Source of the DNA: Loigolactobacillus jiayinensis
Lineage (GTDB): Bacteria > Bacillota > Bacilli > Lactobacillales > Lactobacillaceae
Reading direction: 5' to 3'
NCBI RefSeq assembly: GCF_003946445.1
Contig: NZ_RHOF01000008.1
Span: 1 to 64,000 of the forward strand
Length of the DNA stretch: 64,000 nucleotides
Shown here piece after piece: positions 33,500-42,479 of this stretch (position 1 is its first letter; each line of letters begins with the position of its first letter). Position numbers and translations under genes: made by a program. The notes under the pieces were generated by a model. The model was not told where the DNA came from. It worked only from the letters and a program-made list of their open reading frames with translations, and did no database searches.

Positions 33500-33941
33500 T
33501 TTGAAAGCTTTACTGTAATTAAATCTCGATTCAGATTTCAGAGTTTAAAGGTGTCAGTGAGTATTTACAAGATTACGCCGCTACTTAATTGGTTTCATAG
33601 TTTCAATAAATATGACGTTGCTGGATTGAATATTTGATTCACCAATATCAAAATATTCTAGTCAATTTAAGGCCGATGTATTGAATTAGAGGAAATACAA
33701 TTAAGATTCACTTCAGATTACTATGCTATACCTCGGCTTATTGTGATTATTTTAAATAACGTAAAAGTTGAAGTTAGAAAAATAAAAAACCAGCTTCCTA
33801 GGAAAAGCTGGTTTTTTGTAATAACTCATAAAGTCGATTAATTTTATTCGGCTACAAATACTGATGGCCTAATCGTTCAAAGAAATTAAAAAGAGTGTGT
33901 CAACAAGTGTTAAGTTTCTCTTGTAAAGTGGAAGTTAGCTT
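33500..33941. terminator. Intergenic region with one terminator (33785-33817)
   Basis: AAAAACCAGCTT / AAGCTGGTTTTTT forms a bidirectional terminator. No gene is seen in the remaining AT-rich DNA; several short T- and A-runs make it look like a degraded spacer. The hairpin is about 290 bases beyond the helicase gene and 125 bases beyond the end of the next minus-strand gene. Confidence 0.6.
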
Positions 33942-34985
33942 TTATTCAAAGCCACATTTTGTATATCCTCTGGCTACTGCATCAGATAATGACATACTTT
34001 GTATATTGCCGTTGGCATTGCGTAGACCACGACAACTAGGATCAAAGTGATATTTAGTGCCGCTTGTCGGCGCAATCCAAACAGTTTGTTGAGTTTGATC
34101 AGTAGGAGCACTACTTTCTGTTACTACTTGAGCTGCCGCCACACTTGATTGTGATGCTGCTTCAGATGCGCTATCAGCAATAGCTTGTTTAACTGAACTT
34201 TCAGATATAGCTTTTGCAATACTTTCTGATTCAATTTTGCTCTCAGATTCAACTTTTGCAATACTCTCTGATTCAGCTTTGCTATTAGACTCAGCTTCTG
34301 CAATGCTTTGGGATTCGGCTTTTGCTTGTTTTATGGATTCTTTTTTGGTTGCAGCAGCTTCTTTTTTTGCAAGAATTGGTTGCAACTTCTTAGCTTGTTT
34401 TAAGTATTTCAAACACCAGGTTTTAACATTACCGGTCGATAAGTTACTAATATCTCCGTTAACATCATTGATATCAGCCATTGTTGTGCCTGCTACAAGC
34501 TTATCTTTAGAACTATCTGTAAATAATTGTGTTACTCTACGTGGTGCTTGCTCATAAGGGGATGATTTTATGTTGATTGTTTTAGTAGCGTCATCGTATT
34601 TATTTTTAGCATATACTTTGTATTTACCGGAATGATCAACGACAAGTTTCAATGTACCTTGTTTATCGACTGATGTATATGTTGTATCATATGCAGAAGA
34701 TTCAATATCTTTAATTTTAACCTGGGCATTTTTGTTAGTTTTAACCACTAGGCTGGCGTCGCCGTTTTTATCAATTGTCGATGAGGAACTTGAAATATTT
34801 ATTTTTGGTGGACTTGATAGTAAATTAACTCCAATAAATCCTAAAACTAACAATCCTGCACCAATATAAATTAGATTTTTTACCTTTTTTTTATTCTGAT
34901 CCTTCTTTCTGATTTTGACTATACCAACGATAACAGCAATTAGTCCAACTAACACTACAAAAGATAACATAATAACCATATCCAA
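33942..34985 (-). CDS. Membrane-anchored protein with Ser/Glu-rich repeats and a Cys/His C-terminal motif
   Basis: The 347-residue protein has two N-terminal membrane segments (residues 5-24 and 38-58), then a beta-rich extracytoplasmic domain (SLVVKTNKNAQVKI … GKYKVYAKNKYD). After that comes a highly charged helical stretch with repeated ESESIAK-type units (about 215-275). It ends with YHFDPSCRGLRNAN … SDAVARGYTKCGFE, which resembles the small Y-H-x-x-x-C…A-x-x-R-G-Y-x-x-C metal-site motif at the ends of secreted nucleases and surface proteins; the last Cys of that motif is missing. The function is unknown; envelope association is likely. Confidence 0.65.
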   Translation of the reverse strand: MDMVIMLSFVVLVGLIAVIVGIVKIRKKDQNKKKVKNLIYIGAGLLVLGFIGVNLLSSPPKINISSSSSTIDKNGDASLVVKTNKNAQVKIKDIESSAYDTTYTSVDKQGTLKLVVDHSGKYKVYAKNKYDDATKTINIKSSPYEQAPRRVTQLFTDSSKDKLVAGTTMADINDVNGDISNLSTGNVKTWCLKYLKQAKKLQPILAKKEAAATKKESIKQAKAESQSIAEAESNSKAESESIAKVESESKIESESIAKAISESSVKQAIADSASEAASQSSVAAAQVVTESSAPTDQTQQTVWIAPTSGTKYHFDPSCRGLRNANGNIQSMSLSDAVARGYTKCGFE

Positions 34986-35040
34986 CTCACTCCTATTATG
35001 ATAAAATAAGTTATCAGCTTCTTTATCTATAACGGGTTTG

Positions 35041-35076
35041 CCCTTATCTGTGTTCGGCAGATAAGGGTGTTTTTTT
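35041..35076 (+). terminator. Plus-strand terminator without an assigned gene
   Basis: CCCTTATCTG / CAGATAAGGG with a 7-base loop and T7 on the + strand. It lies upstream of the minus-strand gene 33942-34985, so it would end a + transcript antisense to that gene, for example an antisense RNA. Confidence 0.6.
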
Positions 35077-35079
35077 GGC

Positions 35080-35781
35080 CTAAATAATTTGGATATTTAA
35101 GCGATATAGCTAGACAAGTTTTAATGAGCACAATTAGAAAGCGATTTCTATAATTATGATTATAGCATGCAGTATTAACTGCGACAATTAATTTTTGTGA
35201 TTAATGCAAACGTCGGCTCAGCGATGATGGAGTTTAAATGATAATTATTATTGTATATTTCTGATGCATATAAATATAATTTTAAAATTCAGGTGTGCGA
35301 TTAAGTGATTTTAGGTTAATCATAATGTTTTCATTATGTATTATGCTTTTATATCGGATACCGTCGTTCATATCTAATAGATACAATCCATGCAAAAAAG
35401 CCACTTAGCCGCATTATCAATTTAACAAACGAGCTAGACAACTTTTTCAATTGATTGGATTAACTTAGACACCCAGTTTTAGGGCGAAGTTCTCTGGTTT
35501 TTACGCGTAGCCGGGGTGCAGCCAAAATGTGGTAAATCATGGTGTCCCAGTATTTAGTGAGAAGGACGTTGATGCCTTGGGGATAAGAATCACGGAAATT
35601 GGGTAAAGCGGCATTTCCAAGTCGGACTGCCGCAGCCTTAATATATATAAACAGTGACAAGGAATATGAAACAGTAGCTGCAGGGTGTATTAGTTTTTCT
35701 TGAACAATTGCTGGGATGAATGTAGGCTGATTAAGTAGTACCAATACCTAAAAGTAATTAACTAATTGAGGAGGAATCGGT
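35080..35781. other. 700-base region with one doubtful ORF
   Basis: An AT-rich spacer is followed by a minus-strand frame (35460-35744, 94 codons) with no good ribosome site. Its product reads basic and aromatic (NFRDSYPQGIN … LRVKTRELRPKTGCLS). I have a feeling of having seen similar tails as recurrent translated repeats in lactobacilli, but cannot assign a family. It could be part of an old repeat or mobile element. The + promoter of the oxidoreductase at 35782 must lie at its end. Confidence 0.3.
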
Positions 35782-36738
35782 ATGCGAGCAGTTGTTTTAA
35801 CTAAACCAGGCGATGCCAACACATTTGAGTATCAAGAGGTGGCGACACCGGCAATCAAGCCAGGTTGGTCGTTGATCAGAATCAAGGGTTTTGGGATCAA
35901 TCGTTCGGAAATCTTCACCCGTAATGGCTGGTCACCCTCAGTGAAATTACCACGGATTTTAGGGATTGAAGGCGTGGGTGAAATTGCAGTAACCTCTGAT
36001 AGTGAACGTTTACCTAAAGGGCAAAAAGTTGTCACGTTGATGGGTGGCATGGGCCGTGAATTTGACGGTAGTTATGCCGAATACGCGTTGATTCCTAATG
36101 CTAATATTTATCCAGTGAAAACAGATTTGTCATGGCCAGAATTAGCGGCAGTGCCAGAAACTTATTTTACCGCTTATGGCTCACTGCTAAATTTGAAACT
36201 CCAAAAAAATGATACGTTGCTGGTGCGTGGCGCTACCAGTGGGGTTGGCGTTGCGGCCGTTAAACTGGCCAAAGCTATTGAACCTAGTGTAAAAGTTTTT
36301 GGCACTACGCGTGATCTTGGTAAAAGTGATCAGCTCAAGGCGGCTGGGTTTGATGGTATTTTTGAGGATAAGGCCAATGAATTGCAAGTGGGTGATCGGC
36401 GCTTTAATAAAGTGCTGGAATTAGTTGGTGCGCTGACGGTGGCGGATTCTTTACAGGCAATCGCGCCAGACGGTATTCTTTGTGTTACTGGTGAGCTAGG
36501 TGGTGTTTGGGGCATTAAGGATTTTGATCCGATCGGCGCCATGTTGTCGGGCACTTACTTGACCAGCTTTAGTTCGGACAGCATCACCGAAGCCAAGTTC
36601 AATGCTCTGTTACAATTGATTACGACGCATCACATTGATGTGACGCCAACCAAGACCTTTGATTTGGCGCATACCGGCGCGGCGCAAGCCTTTTTAGACA
36701 GCGACACTAGTTTTGGTAAGGTCGTCGTATTGCCGTAA
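35782..36738 (+). CDS. MDR-family zinc-less oxidoreductase (quinone oxidoreductase-like)
   Basis: The 318-residue protein is a medium-chain dehydrogenase/reductase of the quinone oxidoreductase group: GroES-like N-terminal half with GFGINRSEIFTRNGWS, then a Rossmann domain with GATSGVGVAAVKLA. No structural zinc cysteines are seen. Expected reaction is NADPH-dependent reduction of a quinone or enone. GAGGAGG precedes the ATG. It is a single gene, ended by the terminator at 36792-36836. Confidence 0.85.
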   Translation: MRAVVLTKPGDANTFEYQEVATPAIKPGWSLIRIKGFGINRSEIFTRNGWSPSVKLPRILGIEGVGEIAVTSDSERLPKGQKVVTLMGGMGREFDGSYAEYALIPNANIYPVKTDLSWPELAAVPETYFTAYGSLLNLKLQKNDTLLVRGATSGVGVAAVKLAKAIEPSVKVFGTTRDLGKSDQLKAAGFDGIFEDKANELQVGDRRFNKVLELVGALTVADSLQAIAPDGILCVTGELGGVWGIKDFDPIGAMLSGTYLTSFSSDSITEAKFNALLQLITTHHIDVTPTKTFDLAHTGAAQAFLDSDTSFGKVVVLP

Positions 36739-36791
36739 ATGTAGCGGTAGTCATTGTCAAAATGGTGTCAGTAAATTATAATTTTAGGCGT

Positions 36792-36836
36792 AAAAGGACC
36801 CCCGAGTTTGATTTAAAACTCGAGGGTTCCTTTTAT
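36792..36836. terminator. Bidirectional intrinsic terminator
   Basis: AAAAGGACCCCCGAGTTT pairs with AAACTCGAGGGTTCCTTTT. It separates the convergent oxidoreductase and nitroreductase genes. Confidence 0.88.
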
Positions 36837-36839
36837 TTG

Positions 36840-37508
36840 CTAGTTACTAATTTTCAGAACTTGATCTAGGGCTTCGCGTTGTGCGGTGATCCGATTGACA
36901 GCGGCACCTTTGTCGGCATAGCCTAGGGCGATACCGCTGATGATTTGTTCATTTTCTGGAATGGCTAAGTTTTGGCGTAGCATATTAGGGTATTTGACAA
37001 ACTGATAGGCCGTCATTGAATCAATGTGCCGATTCTGTGCTGCCAAAATCAGGGTTTGACCGAAAGCACCTAAGTCGTACAAGGACCAGCTAGAATAGCC
37101 GCTAGGTAAGGTCAGATAAACCACGGCGGGGGCATTATATAACTTAGCTGCTGCCTGTTGCATCAGGTGAGGGCCATTTTGACCTAAGGTAGTTGTAATG
37201 CCAGCTGACCATTGCGACATATTAGCTTGGGCTTCTTGCGACCACTTTTCACGTGCGGTCACTGGCAAATCAGAATGACTAGGTTCAAGCTGGTCGTTAG
37301 AATCAGCGTTATCCAGTTTTGCTTGTGCTTGGCGAACCGTCTCAAGCGTTGCCCCTGTAGCAATGTAAATGTGTTCTGGTTGTGAATTGACCCATGATGG
37401 TGCTTGTTGGGCGGCAGTCACAAGTTCACGTAAATCCTGCTCACTGACGATTTGATCGGTAAAATATCTAACGGAGTGGCGCGCACTAATTGCTTTTTCT
37501 GTATCCAT
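36840..37508 (-). CDS. Nitroreductase family protein
   Basis: The 222-residue protein has the nitroreductase start ISARHSVRYFTDQ (FMN phosphate-binding Arg and Ser) and the C-terminal GIALGYAD motif. Family members are FMN-dependent NAD(P)H oxidoreductases of nitro compounds, quinones and enones. It lies 85 bases downstream of a LysR gene on the same strand, so it may share its transcript. Confidence 0.85.
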   Translation of the reverse strand: MDTEKAISARHSVRYFTDQIVSEQDLRELVTAAQQAPSWVNSQPEHIYIATGATLETVRQAQAKLDNADSNDQLEPSHSDLPVTAREKWSQEAQANMSQWSAGITTTLGQNGPHLMQQAAAKLYNAPAVVYLTLPSGYSSWSLYDLGAFGQTLILAAQNRHIDSMTAYQFVKYPNMLRQNLAIPENEQIISGIALGYADKGAAVNRITAQREALDQVLKISN

Positions 37509-37593
37509 AAAAGTCTTCTTTTCTATTTATAATTAATTATAACTATACGCCATTGGCAACCTGATTTCACGTACTTAGACTAACGCCAAGGGG

Positions 37594-38478
37594 CTACTTT
37601 TTGGTTTTTGGCCAGGCTTGGCTGACTTGCTCAATCAGTGGTAACACGCGCTGCTTTTGGCTTTTTAAATAGATTGCGTAAATGGGCATCTGGGCGCTAG
37701 CATCGCTTAGTGGGATGCAAACGCGGTTGTCGTCAATTCTGTTTTGTTTTAATAGTGTCGCGTCAAAACGGGCAAGATTGGTGCTGAAATACGGGAAATC
37801 AGAGTACTGGGTGATCTCAACCAGTGCCGCGAGCTGTTGCTGATAGAGAAATTTAGCCTTAGGAATCTCCTGCTGAATAATTGTGCGCCACGGACCAATT
37901 GCACTTAAAACTAGAAAGCTTATACCGCTAAGTTCCTTAAAGCTGATTGTCTTTTGGTTGCCTTGAAACATGAATTTATTCAGATTTACCGCCAGTTTTT
38001 CTGTGCCGACATATGTTGCTTCAATTGTTTTAGTCGAAAGAGCTTGATTGGAAAATAATAAGGTGCCGGTACGATTAGTTAACCAGTCAGCGACGGATTT
38101 ATTTTGTACAAAATCCCAATCAAGTTGTACTTTTTGCGGTAGGTTAGGGCGTAGGTGTTCCAATAACATTAGTGGTCCTGGTAGTTGTGCGCCAATTTTT
38201 AGGGTAGTTTGATTTTGGTCGAAATTACGAATCTGTTTGATTAATTGTTGATTAGCTTGCAGTAATTTAGCGGCTTCACTTGCGGCCAATTCACCGGTTT
38301 TAGTTAGGCTGATTCGATTTGGTTCGCGCTTAAATAGCTGCACTTGAAGGTCAGCTTCTAGCTTTTGCATCCCGCGAGTCACCGTTGGTTGGGTGACGTT
38401 CAGTAGCGCAGCGGTTTTGGCCAGCGTACCATTTTGCGCAAAGGTGACAAGTTCTTCTAATAAGTAGTTATCTAGCAT
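37594..38478 (-). CDS. LysR family transcriptional regulator
   Basis: The 294-residue protein has a LysR HTH at residues 1-60 (LLEELVTFAQNGTLAKTAALLNVTQPTVTRGMQKLEADLQVQLF). I chose ATG 38478 (MLDNYLL, GGAAGTG upstream) over upstream starts. It is divergent from two aldo-keto reductases and directly upstream of a nitroreductase, so it may govern both groups. Its own promoter region holds the inverted repeat 38492-38512. Confidence 0.85.
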   Translation of the reverse strand: MLDNYLLEELVTFAQNGTLAKTAALLNVTQPTVTRGMQKLEADLQVQLFKREPNRISLTKTGELAASEAAKLLQANQQLIKQIRNFDQNQTTLKIGAQLPGPLMLLEHLRPNLPQKVQLDWDFVQNKSVADWLTNRTGTLLFSNQALSTKTIEATYVGTEKLAVNLNKFMFQGNQKTISFKELSGISFLVLSAIGPWRTIIQQEIPKAKFLYQQQLAALVEITQYSDFPYFSTNLARFDATLLKQNRIDDNRVCIPLSDASAQMPIYAIYLKSQKQRVLPLIEQVSQAWPKTKK

Positions 38479-38491
38479 TAGGGTCACTTCC

Positions 38492-38512
38492 AGTATACGT
38501 TTACTGTATACT
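38492..38512. promoter_or_regulatory. LysR-type inverted repeat between LysR and aldo-keto reductase
   Basis: AGTATAC (38492-38498) and GTATACT (38506-38512) are perfect inverse arms with a 7-base spacer. The site lies between divergent genes, 14 bases from the LysR start, as expected for a LysR autoregulatory site. Confidence 0.65.
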
Positions 38513-38590
38513 AGCATGATTAACTAGTAATTTTCAACTAGGGCTTGGCGCGGTAGACTTAGATCATCAACTCAGGAGAGGATGTTTTAT

Positions 38591-39463
38591 ATGACCAATG
38601 TACCAACAATTAAATTAAATAATGGTGTTACCATGCCGCAACTAGGTTTTGGTGTCTTTCAGGTACCAGACCTAAACCAAGCCGAGGCGGCTGTTACGAC
38701 AGCTTTACAAACTGGTTATCGCTTATTGGATACGGCAGCGGCTTATCAAAATGAAGCGGCAGTGGGGCAAGCAATCAGTAAAAGTGATGTAAAGCGCGAA
38801 GACATTTTTGTGACCTCTAAATTATGGGTATCTGATTTTACTTATGAACGTGCGCAAAATGGCATCGATGCTTCATTGCAACGCTTAGGCCTAGATTACA
38901 TGGATCTGTACTTGTTGCATCAACCTTACGGCGATGTTATGGGGGCTTGGCGGGCATTAGAAGAAGCTTACAAAGCTGGTAAAATTCGTGCCATCGGTGT
39001 CTCTAACTTTTATGCTGACCAACTTAAAAATTTAGAATTAACGATGGCGGTTAAGCCGGTTATCAACCAAATCGAAGTTAATCCGTGGTACCAACAAACC
39101 GCAGAAGTTAAGTTTAACCAAGGTGAGTCCGTTCAGGTTGAAGCGTGGGCGCCATTTGCTGAAGGTAAGCATGGTATTTTTACAAATGATACAATTACCC
39201 AGATTGGTCAAAAATATGGTAAAACCACTGGTCAAGTGATTTTGCGCTGGTTACTGCAACGGGGCATCACGGTCATCCCTAAATCTGTGCATCAGCAACG
39301 AATGGCTGAAAATTTTGATGTGTTTGATTTTGAATTAAGTGCCGCTGATATGGCAACGATGGCTGGCTTAGATAAAGGTGAAAGCCAATTCTTTGATCAT
39401 CGCGATCCAGTGACCATCGAGCAGATTTTTGGCTCTAGTTTACAACAATTACACCGCGGTTAA
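38591..39463 (+). CDS. Aldo/keto reductase (AKR5-like)
   Basis: The 290-residue protein has the AKR tetrad: Asp and Tyr in LLDTAAAYQNE, Lys in TSKLW, His in LLHQPYGD; and the IPKSVHQQRMAEN NADPH-binding segment. ATG 38591 is preferred because AGGAGAGG lies 9 bases before; a start at 38582 is too close. It resembles 2,5-diketo-gluconate or glyoxal reductases. A paralogue follows after 60 bases in the same direction. Confidence 0.88.
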   Translation: MTNVPTIKLNNGVTMPQLGFGVFQVPDLNQAEAAVTTALQTGYRLLDTAAAYQNEAAVGQAISKSDVKREDIFVTSKLWVSDFTYERAQNGIDASLQRLGLDYMDLYLLHQPYGDVMGAWRALEEAYKAGKIRAIGVSNFYADQLKNLELTMAVKPVINQIEVNPWYQQTAEVKFNQGESVQVEAWAPFAEGKHGIFTNDTITQIGQKYGKTTGQVILRWLLQRGITVIPKSVHQQRMAENFDVFDFELSAADMATMAGLDKGESQFFDHRDPVTIEQIFGSSLQQLHRG

Positions 39464-39522
39464 ATAACATTAGGCCGCGCGACTGTTAGTCAGCTATGTT
39501 ATTTAAATAGGAGGAAGTCACA

Positions 39523-40389
39523 ATGGTAAATACACCAACGATTAAATTAAATGATGGTAATGAAATTCCGGCGATTGGTTTTGGCACCTTTCAAATTCCT
39601 AACGATGGGTCAACCTATAAAGCAGTTAGTGCCGCTTTAGCAGCTGGTTATCGGCATATTGATACAGCAGTGGCTTATTTTAATGAAGCCGAAGTGGGTC
39701 AGGCGATTAAGGATAGCGGCATCCCGCGCGCGGATATCTGGGTGACCAGCAAATTATGGTTACAAGATTTTGGTTACGAACCAGCTAAAAAAGCCATCGA
39801 CCTTTCGTTAGCCAAACTTGGGCTAACCTATCTGGATCTTTATCTGATTCATCAGCCTTATGGGGATGTTCCTGGTGCTTGGCGGGCAATGGAAGAAGCG
39901 CAGCAAGCCGGCAAGATCAGATCGATTGGCGTTTCGAATATGAGTCCCAAAATTTGGCGGCAATTTGTGCCCCAATTTACAACTGTACCAGCGGTCAATC
40001 AGGTGGAATTCAATCCCTATGCGCAGCAGCAGGAGTTGCGCCAGCTATTAGCTGCCGCGGACGTTAAGTTAGAGGCGTGGGCACCACTAGGTCAAGGAAA
40101 CCAACAATTACTCAATGAACCAGTGATCACCCAGTTAGCCGCAAAATACAATAAGGACGCTGGGCAAATTATCTTACGCTTTGAGCATCAGGAGGGCATC
40201 ATCGTTTTTCCTAAGTCAGTTCACGCAGCGCGAATCCAAAGTAACTTAGCTATTTTTGATTTTGAATTAACGGCTAACGAAATGGCGCAGTTGCGGTCAT
40301 TAGATACGGGCAAAACGCAGCATGATCCTGATGCACCCGGCTTGCAAGCCAGGTTGTTGTCGGCGTTTGATGTGCATGCCAACGACTAA
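39523..40389 (+). CDS. Aldo/keto reductase (AKR5-like), tandem paralogue
   Basis: The 288-residue protein is clearly related to the preceding one (PTIKLNDGNEIPAIGFG; IDTAVAYFNEAEVGQAI; TSKLW; LIHQPYGDVPGAWRAMEEAQQAGKIRSIGVSN). Tetrad residues are all present. AGGAGG precedes the ATG. The pair looks like a recent tandem duplication, diverged in the C-terminal third, and probably reduces aldehydes or ketones with NADPH. Confidence 0.88.
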   Translation: MVNTPTIKLNDGNEIPAIGFGTFQIPNDGSTYKAVSAALAAGYRHIDTAVAYFNEAEVGQAIKDSGIPRADIWVTSKLWLQDFGYEPAKKAIDLSLAKLGLTYLDLYLIHQPYGDVPGAWRAMEEAQQAGKIRSIGVSNMSPKIWRQFVPQFTTVPAVNQVEFNPYAQQQELRQLLAAADVKLEAWAPLGQGNQQLLNEPVITQLAAKYNKDAGQIILRFEHQEGIIVFPKSVHAARIQSNLAIFDFELTANEMAQLRSLDTGKTQHDPDAPGLQARLLSAFDVHAND

Positions 40390-40433
40390 ACTAATGAAGT
40401 CACTTTGAAATACGTAGCTAAAAATAATAGTAG

Positions 40434-40506
40434 CACGAACAACCCTTTGTACAGTTGAATCAAACGATTCAATGATACAGATAGGAGCTGGTTCGTGTTT
40501 TTTTGT
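40434..40506 (+). terminator. Complex terminator hairpin
   Basis: CACGAAC (about 40434) pairs with GTTCGTG (about 40492), followed by T7. Inside is TTGAATC-AAAC-GATTCAA. It probably ends the AKR transcript; the branched stem is more elaborate than usual. Confidence 0.6.
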
Positions 40507-40539
40507 GCAGCCAGCAACTAAACAACTTTACTTTTGCCA

Positions 40540-40563
40540 ATATAGTTAGTAAACTAACTATAT
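40540..40563 (+). promoter_or_regulatory. MarR operator, 10-bp perfect inverted repeat
   Basis: ATATAGTTAG (40540-40549) and CTAACTATAT (40554-40563) with a 4-base spacer, just upstream of the AAAGGAGG of the MarR gene. It carries the same GTTAG half-site as the MarR/ABC promoter near 20.6 kb. Autoregulation is likely. Confidence 0.75.
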
Positions 40564-40579
40564 CTAAAGGAGGGGTTTT

Positions 40580-41005
40580 ATGGCTAATACTGGTTACTTA
40601 TTAATGAGTATTTCAAAGAAATTAAAATATAACTTAAATCATGCGCTCACTGACTTAAACATTACATTGCAGCAATGGTCAGTGCTGCAGCAGTTAGCGC
40701 ATTTCAGTCAAACGGCCAATCAGGTGACCGCTAATGATTTAGCCACGATCCTTGATATGGATAAACCGACAATCTCAGCAATTATTAAACGATTGACAGC
40801 TAAAAATTTTATTTATAAAACCAAAAACAGCCATGATAGTCGCGCGTTTGATGTATTTTTAAGCCCAGCCGGCACCGACATCTGTGCCCGAGCGATGGTA
40901 ATCAGTGATGCAGTTTTAAATCAATTTATGGCGCAGCTTTCCATAACGGAGAAAGATAGCTTGAATCAGATATTACAAAAACTTGATCGGGAGGATTTAC
41001 AATAA
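40580..41005 (+). CDS. MarR family transcriptional regulator
   Basis: The 141-residue protein has a MarR winged helix (LQQWSVLQQLAHFSQTANQ; LATILDMDKPTISAIIKRLTAKNFIYKTKNSHDSRAFDVFLS). AAAGGAGG precedes the ATG. Its TAA stop overlaps the ATG of the NmrA-like gene (TAATG), so the two are translationally coupled and probably autoregulated through the palindrome at 40540. Confidence 0.85.
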   Translation: MANTGYLLMSISKKLKYNLNHALTDLNITLQQWSVLQQLAHFSQTANQVTANDLATILDMDKPTISAIIKRLTAKNFIYKTKNSHDSRAFDVFLSPAGTDICARAMVISDAVLNQFMAQLSITEKDSLNQILQKLDREDLQ

Positions 41006-41883
41006 TGGAGAAAATATTAGTGCTTGGCGGTACCGGCAATATTGGGTTTCCCTTAATTACCGAGCTGGCCAAAAGCGACAATGTGACAATTATTGCCGGC
41101 GTTCACCAGCCAACAACTGAGGCGGCCAAGTTTCAGGACTTTAAAAATGTTACCGTTAGTAAATTTGATTTCTTAGATGCTGGCACTTTTGCTGGTGTTT
41201 TAGCCGGCGTTGATCGTGTTTTTTTCGTGCGGCCACCACAATTAGCTAAGCCTAAGGTAGATATGTTTCCTTTTTTGGATCAGGTTAAAGCTAGTCAGGT
41301 TAAGCACATCGTTTTTGTGTCGTTAATTGGCGTTGAAAAAAATCCGATGACCCCGCATCATAAAATCGAGCAGCAAATTCTTAAATTAGGCATTCCGCAC
41401 ACATTTATCCGGCCTAGCTTCTTTATGCAGAATTTAAATACGACGCACTTAGTTGATATTCGGGATCATCACACGTTATTTGTTCCTGCAGGTCATTCGA
41501 AAACCAGCTTCATTGATACAAGAGACATTGGGGCAGTGGCGGCTAAATGTCTACTATCGACTGAGTATATTAATACTGAATTAGAAATTACCGGTGAAAA
41601 AGCGTTAACCTATACTGAAATTGCTGGTATAATGTCTAAAATTCTTGGGACGGCTATTGATTATAGTCAGCCAAGCTTGCTGCGTTTTCGTAAGACCATG
41701 CTCAAACGTGGTCTGAAAAAAGAGTACGTTAATGTTATGGTGATGCTGTATCTAATTACGCAGCTAGGTAACGCCAACAAAACAACGACCACGCTGGAAC
41801 AAGTGTTGGGTCGGCCGGCAACTTCATTTGAACAATATGTCACTGACTATAAAGCTGTTTTTACTGGCCAGACACGAATTTGA
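41005..41883 (+). CDS. NmrA-like / NAD(P)-binding atypical SDR
   Basis: The 292-residue protein starts with the Rossmann motif GGTGNIGFPLITELA and has the extended features of NmrA/HSCARG-type proteins: VFFVRPPQLAKPKVDMFPFL, HIVFVSLIGVEKNP, TFIRPSFFMQNL, SFIDTRDIG. There is no Y-x3-K catalytic pair at the usual place. It probably senses NAD(P)H or reduces quinone-like compounds. Coupled to the MarR gene. Confidence 0.85.
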   Translation: MEKILVLGGTGNIGFPLITELAKSDNVTIIAGVHQPTTEAAKFQDFKNVTVSKFDFLDAGTFAGVLAGVDRVFFVRPPQLAKPKVDMFPFLDQVKASQVKHIVFVSLIGVEKNPMTPHHKIEQQILKLGIPHTFIRPSFFMQNLNTTHLVDIRDHHTLFVPAGHSKTSFIDTRDIGAVAAKCLLSTEYINTELEITGEKALTYTEIAGIMSKILGTAIDYSQPSLLRFRKTMLKRGLKKEYVNVMVMLYLITQLGNANKTTTTLEQVLGRPATSFEQYVTDYKAVFTGQTRI

Positions 41884-41990
41884 TTTTGCCAAGGCTTAAG
41901 CTAAATAATATTGAAAATCAATATTTTTTTATTGATAAACGATAAAAAGACTGATAAAATAAAGTCATCTTAATTATGGGGTGACTGCTA

Positions 41991-42470
41991 ATGAAACGCG
42001 AAACACGTTTTCTGAAATTTGTGATTTATTTAATGGCTTTATTTGCTTTAGGACTTTGTATTGCGATTTTACCGCTCGCTTTTAGTGCCATCACCGCACA
42101 GCGCTGGGCGATCAAATTAATGTACACGGCGACTTTTATCGGTTTATACGCCAGTGCCGCAGCGTTTTTCGTTGCATTACGGCAAGGCTTGCTACTGCTG
42201 CGCTACATTGACAACGACTGTGCTTTTTCTGAATTATCGATCACGGCATTGCGTAAAATCAAGGTCAGTGCAACGGTGCTTAGTGGCTTGTATTTTATCG
42301 GCTTACCGTTGGCTTATGTGGTTGCGCAGGAACAGGACGCCCCCGGCATTATTGTGATTTGCTTCATGTTTGCCGTTGCGGCCAGCACGATTGCCGTTTT
42401 CGCCGCTGTTTTGCAAAAATTATTGACCCACGCCATCGCGTTGCAACGCGAAAATGACTTAACGGTCTGA
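41991..42470 (+). CDS. DUF2975 family membrane protein
   Basis: The 159-residue protein has four membrane segments (about residues 9-31, 43-65, 92-112, 120-143) and matches DUF2975. It is followed after 9 bases by a small Xre regulator; this pair recurs in many Firmicutes. The function is unknown; the pair may sense membrane state. Confidence 0.75.
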   Translation: MKRETRFLKFVIYLMALFALGLCIAILPLAFSAITAQRWAIKLMYTATFIGLYASAAAFFVALRQGLLLLRYIDNDCAFSELSITALRKIKVSATVLSGLYFIGLPLAYVVAQEQDAPGIIVICFMFAVAASTIAVFAAVLQKLLTHAIALQRENDLTV

Positions 42471-42479
42471 GGTGCGCCT

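Noticed and set aside
35041-35076. Hairpin as terminator of the minus-strand gene 33942-34985
   Set aside because: It lies upstream of that gene and its T-run is on the plus strand.
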